Of a DNA stretch of 13,273 nucleotides, positions 1-9,249 are shown piece after piece. Within the stretch, counting starts at the first letter, position 1, and each line of letters opens with the position of its first letter. Origin of the DNA: Nitrospira sp. UBA6909 (lineage in GTDB: Bacteria > Nitrospirota > Nitrospiria > Nitrospirales > Nitrospiraceae); the NCBI GenBank assembly GCA_002451055.1, contig DKBD01000121.1, positions 3,426-16,698 of the forward strand, written 5' to 3'. The position numbers and the translations under genes were made by a program. The notes under the pieces are model-generated. The model saw nothing but the letters and a program-made list of their open reading frames with translations, was not told where the DNA came from and did no database searches.

Positions 1-3000
1 AGCGTCTGATAGAGCACCCAACGATTCAACAAAATATCCATAGTGCGCTCCGGCGTATGGACCTGGACGACACCCAACACGTCGTCCCATCGGCGGGTAA
101 CCTCACGCAAGAGCACGTCCACGTCCACCCCACGATAGCGCTCAAGCAACAGACGAGCCTGTTCTCTCCCCGCCGTCTGGCCGATGAACCAGACGATCTC
201 CGCGCGTTCGCCTGCTTCCAAGCCAATCGAGAGTTGAAGCGCCGCGCAGGGATCGAGGCCGGCACCCACTCTACCGGATAACGGCCCGCCCAGTTCAAGT
301 GCCAGTGGATCCTCAAGAGTCCTATTGCGACCCAGAAATTCCGCGCGATCACCGGTCCACGATGTATGCTTCCCGGCAAGATCGGCAAACGCGATGCGCC
401 CCCCGAACTCGCCGCCCCACGCATTCCTGGCAAACAGCGCACCGGTCCCGGGGTCGATCTCCGTGACGATGTACGGATGGGAGTCACTCCGGGAACTCCC
501 CAGCACCCACTCGGCATAAGCCGTGATGGAAAGGCGCCGCGAGCGACCGGACGCGTTCTGCAGAGTGAGTCGCGAGATCTTGATCGAGTCTTCAGACGGG
601 ACGAACTGCAGCAATTCTGACAGGATACCGTGCGAGCCATGGTGGAAGCGGCTATAGCCTTGTCCGTGACAGGCCACATAGGGCGCCGGATCATCGCGAA
701 TCGGCAGCGCCGTCGGACTCCAGACCTCCCCGGAATCGTCATCGCGAATATAGAGCACCTCTCCCGACGGATCAGACACCGGATCGTTCGACCAAGGCGT
801 CAGCTGATTCTCGTGGCTGTTCAGCGACCAGGTAAACCCGGAGCCGGACTCAGACACGAGAAACCCGAACGAGGGATTCGCAATCACGTTGATCCAGGGT
901 CGCGGTGTGCGCAGACCTTCACCGAGAATCGTGACATATTCGCGTCCATCGCCCGCGAAACCACCCAGGCCGTTAAACAATTCGAGCTCCCGCTCCGGCA
1001 ACGGCACATCCAGGCGTTTGCGGGCACGCCGTATGGGCCGGGCCAGCGGGGGAGGACTGTGTCGGCGCTGTAGTCGAGTCACCTGCTCCGCCAACGTGCC
1101 ACGCCGGCTCAGCAGAACGACCCGGGCAACTTGCTGCATCAGTTTCTGATCTTGTGCCGAAAGCAGGTCGGTCCGCAGAAGGTAGATATTGCCTCGTACC
1201 CCGCGGGCGTCCGGACAGAGGCGCAACTGACTGCCTCGCACGAGTGACTCCAGCGAGCCTTGCAAATCCTGCTCGTAGGACGGCGGCTTCTCGTTCAGAA
1301 TGATCACATCGGCCGATACTTGCCGCATCCGCCAGTATTCATGTGCCCGCAGCAATTGCCGGACGAGATCGACGTCCTCCGCTCGATCGATACATGCCAG
1401 CACAATGGGCAGATCACCCGAGATGCCCTGGGCCCACAGAGCCGCACGGTCCAGCGTGCTCTGGCTCAGTGTCTCGGAAGACGGCCGCAGTGAGGCATCA
1501 ACATATAACACCGCATTCGCGAGCCGCTGGAAGAGCTGGGCTTCGTCGGCCCCGATACCGAGGTGATGCAGTTGGACTTGCGATTGCGTCCAGGCCAGTG
1601 AGACGGCCCGCTCAAACACTCTCGGGTCGCTGTACTTGTCGGCCAACTCCAACACGTGATCGCGGGCTGGGCCGACAATGGTTGAAAACACCACCCGCAC
1701 CGTTCCGCCTGGAGGGACCCGCACCGTACGGCGCAAGCTCATCACCGGATCAAGCACGGATCCGACGGTATTCGAGAGGGGCCGTCCATCGATCATCGAG
1801 GCCGCGGTACGGGCATGCTGTCCGCGTCCGAGAAAACGGTCGCGATCCGTTTCATATTGCAGGGCACCCACGGTGTCTCCTTCGACCACCACCACCTGTG
1901 CCACCCACACCGTCGCTTCTTCATCCGATCGCCTGCGACGCGTGGCGAGCAGCGCACCGAACTCCGGCACGAATTCCGTTTGCACGAACAGATTGGCAAA
2001 AGCCGGATGGGCCACATCGGCGGCCTGTGGAGCCAGAGACAGCTCAGCGTAGGAGGTGACCTGCAGATCGCGTGCACTGGCCCCCAAGTTGGTGACGGAC
2101 ATGCGACGGACTTCAGCATCGTCTTCGGACGACACCACCACCTGGAGCGTCGTGCTCCAGTCGCCATCCCGTCGGATAATCTCAGCCCGTTCTTCGGAAA
2201 AGGACACCTCATAGTCGTCGGCCTCGACGCCACTGGGCTGATAACCGGCCGACCATACAGACCCAGTGTGGATATCGCGAAGAAAAATATAAGAACCCCA
2301 GCAGTCTCGCGTCGCATCCTCGCGCCAGCGCGTCACCGCTATATCCCCCCACCGGCTATATCCTGATCCGGCTGTGGTCAACATGACGGCATACCGCCCA
2401 TTGGATAGCAGATGCGTCCGCGGGGCCTCCTCATGCGGTGTGGTAAATCGCCGCATGACGGGCGGGATGAGATCGCGGACGTGGGACGCGGCAGCGACTT
2501 CTTCCGCACGCGGGCGCGTCACCGGAACGTCGCGCGGAGTCCGTTCCTGGAGCAAGAGTTCAGTAGCCCGGACGATCGGCTCGGCATGAAAACGGTTCCT
2601 CATCACTCCATCGTTCAAGACATTCGCGATGGCGACGACCGTCATGCCCTGATGATGCGACATATAGGCTCGCACGATCGCCACGTCTTTTCCTTCGGGC
2701 ACCCGTGTCCCTGTATAATCCAGCGCTTCATAGAACCCGTAGGCTCCCCTCCCTCCGGCCTCGGCGAGGCGCCCGAAACCTTGCGTGGCTTCCATGGGAT
2801 TAATCATCGCCGCCAGTGCCGTGGCATAGGGCGCGACGACCACATCCTCACTAAGTCCTCGCTTGAGTCCCAGACCCGGTACACCAAAGCTGGAATACTG
2901 GTACGTCAGGTCGAGAGCGCGTGCATTATAGGCCGACTCCGAAACACCCCATGGCACCCCTCGCTCTCTACCGTATTGAATCTGCCGATGGACGATCAAC

Positions 3001-6000
3001 TCATACGTCCGGCACAGCAAGCTGCCTGTCGGGAAACGCATCACCAACGCCGGCATGAGGTATTCAAAGATAGAGCCAGACCAGGACACGAGTGCCGATC
3101 CGTCTCCCACGGGCGTCAGGGCACGGCCCAGGTGAAACCAGTGCGATGAGGGCACGTCGCCCTTGGCGATGGCGATAAAGCTCGCCAACCTGGCCTCAGA
3201 CGCCAGCAAGTCGTAGCAACTGGGGTCCAGGCTGTTCTCCGGCACGTAATAGCCGATGGACAACAGTTTGCGGGTCGGATCGAAGAGAAACGTGAAATCC
3301 ATGGCGTGAACCATGTGCTCCGCGTTCTGTGCAATCGCTGTGAGACGACGAGCCAAGGCCGTGATACCTGCACCTGATTGCCGTATGGCATCAACCAGGA
3401 GGGTGATTCTTGCCAAGATGTCCCGATCCTGCGAGGGACGACCGAGCAAGTGTTTCCGTAAGCGCTCAAGCGCACGGATCGCATCCGCAAACCGCTCAGA
3501 GGCAACCGCCAGCGTAGGAATGGGATGAAAGAACGGCTCGATAACCGACCACTCCGGCGATGGTCCCGACGGATGGTCGAACATAGCCGCCCGGTCTTTT
3601 GCACTGAAGCGGACCCATGGAAGGAACAGCTCCACATCACGGAGATGACTGTCCACGCACGCCCGGACCGCATCCGCCCAGACACGCAACTCCCCATCAG
3701 GCTCATCACCGCGCTCCTGTCCCAGTGCCTGAGCCATATCGGAGACCGTATGCGACAAGGCGGTGAGCCTGCCAAACCTGGCGGTCCAGCCGGCGGCATC
3801 GACCGGTCTCGACAAGAGCGCCATGGCCAGCGCATCGACAGCTTCGCTCAGCTGCTTCCTGGTCACCGTGTGGGTCTGTCGCTGATCTGGAATCTCCTCC
3901 AACGCATCGCGTAACAATTGGATGGCATCATCAATTCCGGCAAACAAATCGCTTTCGATGGAAGATTGTTGAATCAGCTCACGGCATCCGCTCCCCAATA
4001 CCAATAAATGTCCCGCAAGATTCCCACTATCGACGGAGGACACATACTTGGGATCCATCGGATGAAGAGTACCTGTGTCGTACCAATTGTAGAAGTGCCC
4101 ACGAAACAGCTCGAGACGGTTCATGGTCGCGAGCGTCGCTTCCAGTCGTTGGGTCGCATCGAGGGTCCCCACCCATCCGAGGTCACGGGCGGCCAGGGTC
4201 GAGAGCAGATAGAGCCCAATATTGGTCGGCGAGGTCCGGTGGGCTACGACGGGTTTTGGATCTTCCTGAAAATTATCAGGTGGCAGCGCATGGTCCTCTG
4301 GAGACACAAACATTTCGAAGAACCGCCAGGTCCGGCGTGCAATCAATCGGAGCGTCCGTGCATCAGCCGGAGAAATCGGTCCGACCCCGGTGAGTCGAGG
4401 CGGGAGACTGACCCACCGTGCCACGGCAGGAGCCGATAGCCAGAGCAGTACGAACGGAGACGCTGCCCCCCAGGATTCATACCCCCCAAACAGAGCCAGC
4501 CCGCCGACTGCAATGAGCGCGAGCGCCACACTGCCGGCCATGCGGCGGTACATCCCCGTCAAATTGCACGTATAGGCATTCTCAGCTTGAGCCGCGGTCA
4601 CCCACTCCAACATCGGCCTATGTGTAAAGACGATCCGACCAAGGGTACGAAGAATCGCATCCGTCATGAGCCAGGCCTGATGGACGAGGAAGGTGACGGT
4701 CAACGCGATCTGCCTGGCTGCCAACCTGAGGTCGTTGCCCGACCCACGAAAATGGGTACGCAGGGCCACACCGGGACGGCGTGGATAGAGCCCGAGCACG
4801 AAGGATAACAGCGATGGAATCGCCATCGTGGTCAGAATGAATCCCGACCACACCCAGGCAGATAGTTCCGGCAGCACCCACCCAACAATCAGTGTCAGAA
4901 ACGCCGCGGGAGCCGACAGGGTACGGCGGAGATTGTCGAAGATCTTCCAACGACCGATGGCGGGAATCGCCACCGCGCGATGCGGGTCAGACCCGGTATG
5001 CCCACGCCCAAACAGCCAAGGCAGCAGCTGCCAATCGCCGCGCGCCCATCGGTGCTGCCTGGCTGCCGCTGCTTCATAGTGGGCAGGAAAGGCTTCGAAT
5101 AGCTCGATGTCGGTCGCCAGCGCTGCGCGCGCGAACAGGCCTTCAAAGAGATCGTGACTGAGCATCGCATTGTCCGGCACCTTGTCCGCCAGCGCCGCCT
5201 CGAATGCGTCGATCTCGTAAATGCCTTTGCCCGTGTAGGACCCTTCCCGAAATAAATCCTGGTACACATCAGACACGGCCGACGCGTAAGGATCGATCCC
5301 GCTGGGTCCGGAAAACGTCTGTTGAAAATACGAGCCCTCGCCACTGCCCGGGAGCGACGGTGTAATCCGCGGCTGCACGACCCCATATCCTTCAAGCACA
5401 CGCCCGGCGCGCGGGTCGAATCGGGGCCGGTTCAGAGGGTGAGCCATGGTGCCGATCAACCGGCGCGCGGCTCCACGGGGCAATCGAGTATCGGCATCCA
5501 GTGTGATGACGAATCGGACCGAGGGAATCACCTCAGGGAGCCGCCCGCCCACGGACATAAATGTCGTGCTCGTCGAGCCGCGCAGGAATTGATTCAATTC
5601 ATGCAGTTTGCCTCGTTTCCGTTCCCATCCCATCCACACCTGCTCGGACTCGTTCCAGACTCGCCTGCGGTGAAACAGGACAAAGCGCGATCCGCCCCCA
5701 GCCGCGGGGCCGTACCGCTTGTTTAGATGCGCGATTCCCTCAACAGCCCTCACCAGCAGTTCCGTGTCCTCTGGAATATTTTCGCTCGGGGCATCTCTCC
5801 AGTCTGAGAGCAGGGCGAAGCGGAGGTCATCATCCGCATTCGCCAGATAATGCACTTCCAATCGTTCGACTTGCTCGTCGATGCCCTGCCGGCTCGTCAG
5901 CAACGTGGGCACCACCACGATCGTGCGTAACTCTTTGGGAATGCCGTCCCGCAATGCCATCCGAGGTAACGACCGCGGACCGAGGATGGCCATCACCGTA

Positions 6001-7376
6001 CGATTGATGAGCGCCATGGCGAGATCCGAGGCCGGCACAAATGCAATGAGACCGAGACACACCAGACCCGCGACGGTCACACCCGTTTCGGCGGCATACC
6101 ACAGCGGTACGGCTAGAACCATGATGGTCCCGACCGCCAGCGATCCCAGATAGCTCGGTGCAGCCCCCCGGACATACCAACGCAGCAGCCGCTCCTTCCA
6201 GGGCACCCGGTAGCCGAGTTCTTGTTCAAACGCCCGGCGCCCTTGCGAGATGAGGTAATAACCAGGATCCCTGTGCCGTTCCCGCTCCGGTTGCTCCCGC
6301 ATATGCAGCTCACCCCCTGCCTGCCTGGCGCGGGTCACGACACGCGTGGTCACGTCGATTTCGGAAAGACCCGTGCCGCGCGAGAGATCCTCGATCGCAT
6401 GGCGATACGTATCCCGTGTGACAAAGTCCATCTCGGCGTAACGGGGATCGGTCCGCAGAATCGTATCGATTGGGCTGACGCTTTCGAAAAACTCCGACCA
6501 ATCAAACGCCGACGTCAGCCGCATACTGGTGATGATATTGCGCACCGTCACGCTCATGGCCGCCTGTTGTTGATGCTCGGCATGCACCATGCCGTCGGCA
6601 GTCGTACCCTGCGCGACCAGGCGTTCGTCGAGCCACCGCAACACCGGACGCACCTTCGGGTCCAGGTCACGGAGTCGCTGAACCAGCCGCACAGCGAATG
6701 CAGTAGCTAATGGATTGCTCTCAAAACGACGGAGCGCACTGGCCGGAAGCTCCGCTGCCAAGGCTCCGTTCCCGAACAGGCTATCCACCAGTTCATCGGC
6801 TTCCAACCGGGCCTTCCGGCTATGGACAATCCGCTCGGCCAGTCTTCGAAGATTCTCCACCAGCACGACACGCAACGAGATCGCCACTGCCCACAATTCA
6901 CCGATGGTCAGCGGTTGTACACCTTGATACGCCATCACAAAGCGACGGAGCATGTCGGGATCGAAACGACTGTCGGTGTGGGCAATGAATGCCCAAGCTA
7001 CTCCAAAGACTCGTGGGTAATTCTGCAAGTGGCCCGACGCAAGTTTTGGCAATTGCCTGTAATACCCTGGAGGTAAATCGTCGATAATCTCGCGAAGTTG
7101 TTCGTCGACAATATGGAAATTATCGACAAACCATTCATCCGCCGGGGTAATCGCTTTCTCATCGCGAATCGTACGGGCGATGGCCTGATACGACTCCACC
7201 AAGACGCGTTTATTATCAAGGACTCGTGGCGTGAGTAACCGGCCCACCCGTGCATCATCGGTGACGACCTGCGCCACCGCGAGACTCGCCGCATGCTGTT
7301 CGAGCCGTTCGACGCCGAAGATCTCGGCGCGTATGGGCTCTTCCAACTCGACACTCTTGGCAACGGATGAAATCAT
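1..7376 (-). CDS. ndvB: Cyclic beta-1,2-glucan synthase (GT84 plus GH94 type), 3' end cut by window edge
   Basis: Inner-membrane enzyme that builds cyclic beta-1,2-glucan from UDP-glucose and trims or closes the chain. I read all 2,458 visible codons and found no stop. Residues 1-395 are soluble and helical, followed by membrane segments near 409-452. The glycosyltransferase domain (about 470-815) has D627-A-D629 in TLDADT, D742 in SHDLFEG and QHRW at 774-777, the classic GT-A processive set. More membrane segments lie near 822-862, 883-903 and 940-985. A glycoamylase-like domain (about 1040-1580) shows YNWYDT at 1096-1101, D1116, W1432, GVPWGVSESAYN around W1476 and HHQ at 1574-1576. Two GH94-type N-terminal sandwich regions follow (W1676; NSHENQLTPW near 2186). 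The GH94 catalytic barrel is only beginning (NRWVLYQT) at the edge. Family members are about 2,800-2,870 residues, so about 400 are missing. The ATG at 7376 has AAAGGG four bases upstream, and an in-frame TGA lies further up. Confidence 0.96.
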   Translation of the reverse strand, partial: MISSVAKSVELEEPIRAEIFGVERLEQHAASLAVAQVVTDDARVGRLLTPRVLDNKRVLVESYQAIARTIRDEKAITPADEWFVDNFHIVDEQLREIIDDLPPGYYRQLPKLASGHLQNYPRVFGVAWAFIAHTDSRFDPDMLRRFVMAYQGVQPLTIGELWAVAISLRVVLVENLRRLAERIVHSRKARLEADELVDSLFGNGALAAELPASALRRFESNPLATAFAVRLVQRLRDLDPKVRPVLRWLDERLVAQGTTADGMVHAEHQQQAAMSVTVRNIITSMRLTSAFDWSEFFESVSPIDTILRTDPRYAEMDFVTRDTYRHAIEDLSRGTGLSEIDVTTRVVTRARQAGGELHMREQPERERHRDPGYYLISQGRRAFEQELGYRVPWKERLLRWYVRGAAPSYLGSLAVGTIMVLAVPLWYAAETGVTVAGLVCLGLIAFVPASDLAMALINRTVMAILGPRSLPRMALRDGIPKELRTIVVVPTLLTSRQGIDEQVERLEVHYLANADDDLRFALLSDWRDAPSENIPEDTELLVRAVEGIAHLNKRYGPAAGGGSRFVLFHRRRVWNESEQVWMGWERKRGKLHELNQFLRGSTSTTFMSVGGRLPEVIPSVRFVITLDADTRLPRGAARRLIGTMAHPLNRPRFDPRAGRVLEGYGVVQPRITPSLPGSGEGSYFQQTFSGPSGIDPYASAVSDVYQDLFREGSYTGKGIYEIDAFEAALADKVPDNAMLSHDLFEGLFARAALATDIELFEAFPAHYEAAAARQHRWARGDWQLLPWLFGRGHTGSDPHRAVAIPAIGRWKIFDNLRRTLSAPAAFLTLIVGWVLPELSAWVWSGFILTTMAIPSLLSFVLGLYPRRPGVALRTHFRGSGNDLRLAARQIALTVTFLVHQAWLMTDAILRTLGRIVFTHRPMLEWVTAAQAENAYTCNLTGMYRRMAGSVALALIAVGGLALFGGYESWGAASPFVLLWLSAPAVARWVSLPPRLTGVGPISPADARTLRLIARRTWRFFEMFVSPEDHALPPDNFQEDPKPVVAHRTSPTNIGLYLLSTLAARDLGWVGTLDATQRLEATLATMNRLELFRGHFYNWYDTGTLHPMDPKYVSSVDSGNLAGHLLVLGSGCRELIQQSSIESDLFAGIDDAIQLLRDALEEIPDQRQTHTVTRKQLSEAVDALAMALLSRPVDAAGWTARFGRLTALSHTVSDMAQALGQERGDEPDGELRVWADAVRACVDSHLRDVELFLPWVRFSAKDRAAMFDHPSGPSPEWSVIEPFFHPIPTLAVASERFADAIRALERLRKHLLGRPSQDRDILARITLLVDAIRQSGAGITALARRLTAIAQNAEHMVHAMDFTFLFDPTRKLLSIGYYVPENSLDPSCYDLLASEARLASFIAIAKGDVPSSHWFHLGRALTPVGDGSALVSWSGSIFEYLMPALVMRFPTGSLLCRTYELIVHRQIQYGRERGVPWGVSESAYNARALDLTYQYSSFGVPGLGLKRGLSEDVVVAPYATALAAMINPMEATQGFGRLAEAGGRGAYGFYEALDYTGTRVPEGKDVAIVRAYMSHHQGMTVVAIANVLNDGVMRNRFHAEPIVRATELLLQERTPRDVPVTRPRAEEVAAASHVRDLIPPVMRRFTTPHEEAPRTHLLSNGRYAVMLTTAGSGYSRWGDIAVTRWREDATRDCWGSYIFLRDIHTGSVWSAGYQPSGVEADDYEVSFSEERAEIIRRDGDWSTTLQVVVSSEDDAEVRRMSVTNLGASARDLQVTSYAELSLAPQAADVAHPAFANLFVQTEFVPEFGALLATRRRRSDEEATVWVAQVVVVEGDTVGALQYETDRDRFLGRGQHARTAASMIDGRPLSNTVGSVLDPVMSLRRTVRVPPGGTVRVVFSTIVGPARDHVLELADKYSDPRVFERAVSLAWTQSQVQLHHLGIGADEAQLFQRLANAVLYVDASLRPSSETLSQSTLDRAALWAQGISGDLPIVLACIDRAEDVDLVRQLLRAHEYWRMRQVSADVIILNEKPPSYEQDLQGSLESLVRGSQLRLCPDARGVRGNIYLLRTDLLSAQDQKLMQQVARVVLLSRRGTLAEQVTRLQRRHSPPPLARPIRRARKRLDVPLPERELELFNGLGGFAGDGREYVTILGEGLRTPRPWINVIANPSFGFLVSESGSGFTWSLNSHENQLTPWSNDPVSDPSGEVLYIRDDDSGEVWSPTALPIRDDPAPYVACHGQGYSRFHHGSHGILSELLQFVPSEDSIKISRLTLQNASGRSRRLSITAYAEWVLGSSRSDSHPYIVTEIDPGTGALFARNAWGGEFGGRIAFADLAGKHTSWTGDRAEFLGRNRTLEDPLALELGGPLSGRVGAGLDPCAALQLSIGLEAGERAEIVWFIGQTAGREQARLLLERYRGVDVDVLLREVTRRWDDVLGVVQVHTPERTMDILLNRWVLYQT

Positions 7377-7812
7377 CGTACCCTTTGGTTTCCCGGCCAA
7401 CTCCGGAATCGCGAGGTTGAATCAGCTGCCGGAACTCACCAACATACCGAACGTGAACCCATTGCTGCGGTGACGAGTAAGCTCGATCAGGTCAGGACGT
7501 ACGGGTGGGCACCCCTTCCGATCCACTTCGTGTTGCGAGAAGAGAATTGTTCGCCACACAAGAACCCGCCGACATACTCTGCCGGCAGGTCACATTTACA
7601 GACTTCATTCGTGAGGGATAGTCTGCGTTCAGAAGCGTTTCTACATGGCGATTCATTTATCGCCAATATGCTGCCCGCACTGTACAGCACTCATCTTGGC
7701 GCAAGAGCACGTCCATATAGCGTTCGCCTCCTCCTTCCGAGAGGCAGTCATTCTGCGCTCACGCCCTTATTTTCTCGACACGCGGCTCGGCGACGTAACG
7801 AAGTGCGTCACG
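7377..7812. other. Gene-poor stretch upstream of the glucan synthase
   Basis: No convincing gene. On the minus strand there are short frames: a 19-codon one starting at 7716 behind a GGAAGGAGGAGG tract (about ten bases away), an overlapping 32-codon one starting at 7751, and a 67-codon GTG-started one over 7487-7690 without a good ribosome site. A 6-bp inverted repeat (GTAACG/CGTTAC, 7795-7816) overlaps the stop of the next gene, but has no T-tract and is too weak to call a terminator. The synthase promoter should lie here, but I see no clear -35/-10 pair. Confidence 0.4.
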
Positions 7813-7998
7813 TTACCGACCGCGATTGAAGGAGTAGGAGCCACCCAACGACGTGGGCAGCTGATGAGTGTCTACCGTCTGTTGCATTTCCCTCAGCACC
7901 TGACCGATCTGTTTCACCGAACAGTGGCGCAGGGCATGGATGCTCTCCCCCGTCCACAATCGAAGGCCCTTTCGGGACGTTGAATTGAGCGTCAGCAC
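7813..7998 (-). CDS. Unrecognised small protein, probably the C-terminal part of a frameshifted gene
   Basis: An open frame of 61 codons from a GTG at 7998, ending in TAA. I do not recognise the family. The protein is polar, with a likely helix over the segment containing VKQIGQVLREMQQ, and ends in basic residues. The same frame stays open upstream to a TGA near 8062, giving plausible protein (DEHGGYDENTPRIYVLTL). No start codon with a ribosome site lies in that part. A 16-codon frame starting at ATG 8086, with AGGAAG upstream, begins 13 bases after the stop of the preceding gene and ends at 8036. Skipping one base near the GCGCG at about 8054-8059 would join the two into a protein of about 90 residues. 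I infer a frameshifted third gene of the 8720-8100 series. The coding status is uncertain. Confidence 0.4.
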   Translation of the reverse strand: MLTLNSTSRKGLRLWTGESIHALRHCSVKQIGQVLREMQQTVDTHQLPTSLGGSYSFNRGR

Positions 7999-8099
7999 GT
8001 AGATCCGTGGTGTATTTTCATCATATCCTCCATGTTCATCCTGCCCGTTGCTTCGCGCTCACGCCGAGCCCGAACTGGCGGGCCATGTTCAGCTTCCTG

Positions 8100-8468
8100 T
8101 CATGCCGCGCGAAATACTGCAAGCAGATCACTCAATGCCATGGTCTTGTGCTTCAACACGTCCCCCTCCGCCTTCAGTGCTTCCAGGGCACCAGCCTGTG
8201 CGGCTCCATCCGTGAGGCAGGTCATGATGAGCGAACGCACCCGATTGCACTCCTGCTCGACTTTGGCCTTGACCACCTGATTGGCAGACAGCATGTCCAG
8301 CACAGTGGCCCTCGTCGCAGCGAGATGCGACTGCAACTCGGCCTCGGGATAGCTGATGCGCGCAGTCTCGTTCAGGCAGCGATCCATGCTTTGCGCTAGA
8401 AACAGATACAATCTGGCCAGCGCGTCCGTGATGTCGCCATGGCTATGAGTGGCGGATTGAGCGTTCAT
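8100..8468 (-). CDS. Helical protein of 122 residues, function unknown
   Basis: I do not recognise this family. The start is supported by GGAAGGAG eight bases upstream of ATG 8468. The protein has no signal peptide or membrane segment. It is almost entirely alpha-helical in composition, with several amphipathic stretches (DITDALARLYLFLAQSMDR, ANQVVKAKVEQECNRVRSL, AGALEALKAEGDVLKHK), which suggests a small helical bundle in the cytoplasm. Cysteines occur in RCLNE, QECNR and MTCL but form no metal-binding spacing. It lies 48 bases downstream of the 67-residue gene on the same strand, so the two are probably co-transcribed. A possible third gene starts 13 bases after its stop. Confidence 0.7.
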   Translation of the reverse strand: MNAQSATHSHGDITDALARLYLFLAQSMDRCLNETARISYPEAELQSHLAATRATVLDMLSANQVVKAKVEQECNRVRSLIMTCLTDGAAQAGALEALKAEGDVLKHKTMALSDLLAVFRAA

Positions 8469-8516
8469 TGCTTATGCTCCTTCCAGTTATAGACGCGATC
8501 GCGTCTCAATGGTGGC

Positions 8517-8720
8517 TTACAAACCCTGAGATGACTGGTTGCCAGGCCGTGGTGCGGTTCCTATGGGAAGACGCGGCTCCGATACCCCTTGCATCGATAC
8601 CTTCAAGTCCTGGATGGCCCTTGCGACATCCTGCTCGGTCGATCCAAAACGGTCTCCCATCACCTTAATAGCCTGGGCAATCGCCTTCTTCATCTTCTCA
8701 ATCTGTTCTTCTGGTGTCAT
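8517..8720 (-). CDS. Small amphipathic-helix protein of 67 residues, function unknown
   Basis: I do not recognise the family. The chosen ATG at 8720 is preceded by AAAGAGGGCGT, giving a purine-rich ribosome site close to the start. A longer frame up to a TTG at 8825 exists but has no ribosome site, and its extra residues look unlike coding sequence. Residues 2-44 should form one long charged helix (TPEEQIEKMKKAIAQAIKV, then STEQDVARAIQDLKVSM). Residues 45-67 are a flexible tail rich in Pro, Gly and Gln. There is no signal peptide, membrane segment or cysteine. It heads a likely two- or three-gene unit with the 122-residue protein. The shape could suit a small adaptor or regulator, but nothing in the sequence fixes a function. 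Confidence 0.65.
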   Translation of the reverse strand: MTPEEQIEKMKKAIAQAIKVMGDRFGSTEQDVARAIQDLKVSMQGVSEPRLPIGTAPRPGNQSSQGL

Positions 8721-8843
8721 ACGCCCTCTTTCGTTTAAGATTCTCCCTGTCTCATCTGATCGGTCAGCACGCCCGAATTGGGCGCCCATCGCGACATGCA
8801 TTACCAGCCGCACGATCCTGCTCAATAACCGAATCCAGAAACT

Positions 8844-8930
8844 CTAGGTCGCAACTACGGCAACTCCATCCACCATCACGATCCAGACCATCACTCCAAC
8901 AAAGAACAACATCGCAGTGCAGTCCAACAT
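8844..8930 (-). CDS. Possible one-helix membrane peptide (28 residues)
   Basis: A 28-codon frame from ATG 8930 to TAG. The middle is strongly hydrophobic (MLFFVGVMVWIVMV) with one Cys before it, as in a single membrane helix. The upstream bases (GGAATGAATGCACG) give only a poor ribosome site. It lies on the same strand as the 67-residue gene and 123 bases ahead of it. The frame is short, and a run of Val and Met codons can arise by chance in this GTG-rich sequence, so this is a tentative call. Confidence 0.28.
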   Translation of the reverse strand: MLDCTAMLFFVGVMVWIVMVDGVAVVAT

Positions 8931-9219
8931 CGTGCATTCATTCCAGAGTTACGGACGTTTGTGCGCATCCCTTTCAATACCTCCACAGGCCCGCCTCCCC
9001 TCAGAGAATCAAATGCCTTGCCCCTCGCAAGGGTAACCACACATCGCGCGGGACAATTGCAACCTGAGAACACCCTCTGACATCGAAGCGACGGAGACTG
9101 CTAAATCGGTTGCACAGGAAAGAATCTGGAAGCACAAGAGACGAGACGGCCAGCGTAGCTCACACGTCGACGAGAAAGAACCCGGAACGCGCTCCCTACG
9201 TCACCGTGTTGCATTATAT
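8931..9219. other. Non-coding stretch before the regulator promoter
   Basis: No gene is supported here. The minus-strand frame over 8891-9073 is Cys- and Arg-rich, lacks a well-placed ribosome site and overlaps the hydrophobic frame next to it. The region separates the minus-strand small genes from the plus-strand regulator, and must hold any promoter for the former, but I see no clear one. Base composition shifts sharply to AT-rich after about 9205. Confidence 0.4.
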
Positions 9220-9249
9220 TTGACTTAACAATATACTGTCAAGTATTAC
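9220..9249 (+). promoter_or_regulatory. Sigma70-like promoter for the XRE regulator
   Basis: TTGACT (9220-9225) and TATTAC (9244-9249) are separated by 18 bases, inside an AT-rich island (about 9205-9300) that stands out from its GC-rich surroundings. The predicted transcript would have a leader of about 60 bases before GTG 9316. The -35 box matches the consensus at five of six positions; the -10 box is weaker. Confidence 0.5.
9233..9246. promoter_or_regulatory. Palindrome overlapping the promoter, candidate operator
   Basis: ATACT-GTCA-AGTAT is a perfect 5-bp inverted repeat around a 4-base centre. It covers the promoter spacer and the first bases of the -10 box. A second palindrome, TACGCGTA, follows directly at 9247-9254. 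This is the usual place and size for the operator of an XRE-type repressor, so self-regulation by the next gene is a reasonable inference. No binding evidence exists in the sequence itself. Confidence 0.4.

Noticed and set aside
1343..2366. Long plus-strand open frames opposite the synthase gene (for example 1343-2059 and 1815-2366).
   Set aside because: They are antisense to a 2,458-codon gene whose domains and motifs are certain. Their products are Arg/Pro-rich and lack ribosome sites.
7470..7983. Two overlapping plus-strand frames of 119 and 112 codons.
   Set aside because: No ribosome sites, no recognisable content, and the second overlaps the better minus-strand frame at 7813-7998.
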